Of a stretch of 64,000 nt of DNA, positions 63,521 through 64,000 are shown piece by piece (the first letter of the stretch is position 1; each line of letters begins with the position of its first letter). The position numbers were made by a program, and so were the translations under genes. Under the pieces are notes generated by a model that saw only the letters and a list, made by a program, of their open reading frames with translations, was not told where the DNA came from and made no database searches. This DNA is from Gallionella sp. (GTDB taxonomy: Bacteria; Pseudomonadota; Gammaproteobacteria; Burkholderiales; Gallionellaceae), in contig JAQTZW010000002.1 of assembly GCA_028687575.1 (NCBI GenBank), forward strand, positions 62,001-126,000. The letters run 5' to 3'.

Positions 63521-64000
63521 TTATTCGATGGTCGCCAATGGTGTGTATTCGTGCGCGTCCTTGCCCTCGGCACGTTCTTTCCACGGGTCGTCCTGCGAAT
63601 AGCGTTGCGATTCAAGGAAGCGTGCATACAACTCGACACGACCCGCTGCATCTTCGACGATGCGTTGTTTGACATAGGCCAGTCCGACACGCTCTATCCA
63701 CGGTGCGGTTCTATCCAGGTAATGCGCCTCTTCCCGATACAGCTGCATGAACGCGCCGCAGTATTCCATCACCTCGGCTTCGGTCGCGACCTTGCACAGG
63801 AAATCCGTGACGCGCACTTTGATACCGCCATTGCCGCCGACATGAATCTCGAAGCCGGAATCCACGCATACCACGCCAAAATCCTTGATGGTCGCCTCGG
63901 CGCAATTACGCGGACAGCCGGATACGGCAATCTTGAATTTATGCGGTGTCCACGAACCCCAGGTCATCTTCTCGACCCTGATGCCCAGGCCCGTGGAGTC
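63521..64000 (-). CDS. nirB: Nitrite reductase (NADH) large subunit, C-terminal part (cut by window edge)
   Basis: NirB reduces nitrite to ammonia with electrons from NAD(P)H, using FAD, [4Fe-4S] and siroheme. The visible 159 residues are the C-terminal siroheme domain: DSTGLGIRVEKMTWGSW and KIAVSGCPRNCAEATIKDFG, where the C-x3-C pair contributes to the iron-sulfur/siroheme site. The reading frame continues in frame to the window edge, so the ATG at 63967 is internal. It is the first of the nirB-nirD-nasA genes in the window. Confidence 0.95.
   Translation of the reverse strand, partial: DSTGLGIRVEKMTWGSWTPHKFKIAVSGCPRNCAEATIKDFGVVCVDSGFEIHVGGNGGIKVRVTDFLCKVATEAEVMEYCGAFMQLYREEAHYLDRTAPWIERVGLAYVKQRIVEDAAGRVELYARFLESQRYSQDDPWKERAEGKDAHEYTPLATIE

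Overview
The window is a dense chromosomal segment from a moderately GC-rich betaproteobacterium. Gene order such as dapB-carA-carB-greA, rlmE-ftsH-folP-glmM, fmdB-DUF502-aspS-nudB and rplU-rpmA-obgE-proB fits the Nitrosomonadales, perhaps Gallionellaceae; that placement is inferred from gene order and protein character, not from a database search. Both ends cut genes: dapB on the left and nirB on the right. I see no rRNA, tRNA, CRISPR array, prophage or insertion sequence.

Layout. 1-5.8 kb: dapB end, a response regulator, a large convergent hybrid histidine kinase, and the manganese exporter mntP. 5.9-16.3 kb: carAB, greA, yhbY, rlmE, ftsH, folP, glmM (pyrimidine/arginine precursor, transcript cleavage, ribosome maturation, membrane proteolysis, folate, cell wall). 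16.4-23 kb: minus-strand clpS-clpA-nuclease-like-gluQ, a cold-shock gene, and monomeric isocitrate dehydrogenase. 23-26.6 kb: rluE-like, a periplasmic OB-fold protein, an AT-rich membrane protein, and an RhlE-type helicase. 26.8-36.4 kb: a long plus-strand run, fmdB-DUF502-aspS, then four accessory genes (Mrr-like nuclease, retropepsin-like protease, secreted-type RNase and its barstar-like inhibitor), then nudB, a cyclic-nucleotide-binding-like protein, nadA, an EEP-family hydrolase and cardiolipin synthase. 36.5-46.1 kb: signalling and envelope genes (haem-binding-motif GGDEF/EAL protein, CHASE2-SH3-M48 group, Atm1-type ABC exporter, His-rich DD-peptidase, REC-GGDEF cyclase). 46.2-51 kb: proB, obgE, rpmA, rplU, rho, trxA on the minus strand. 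51-60 kb: a winged-helix/PAS/PAS/GGDEF fusion, fdxA, an AddB/AddA-like pair, and sodB. 60.5-64 kb: nirB-nirD-nasA for nitrate and nitrite assimilation.

Themes. (1) c-di-GMP signalling is prominent: three proteins carry GGDEF domains with very different sensory parts (periplasmic haem-motif domain, receiver, winged-helix plus PAS). (2) Several genes that look GC-poor by eye and have nuclease or toxin character sit inside housekeeping operons with tight spacing, suggesting small cargo insertions: 17283-17750, 24497-24955 and 29542-31777. (3) Four intergenic or intragenic sites carry arrays with a 7-bp period (GTGAAAN or GAAGGGN); three of these are long inverted repeats placed exactly between genes, one ends at the folP start codon, and a fourth array lies inside gluQ. 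A different GC-rich inverted repeat lies downstream of nasA. These repeats are the least explained sequence feature of the window.
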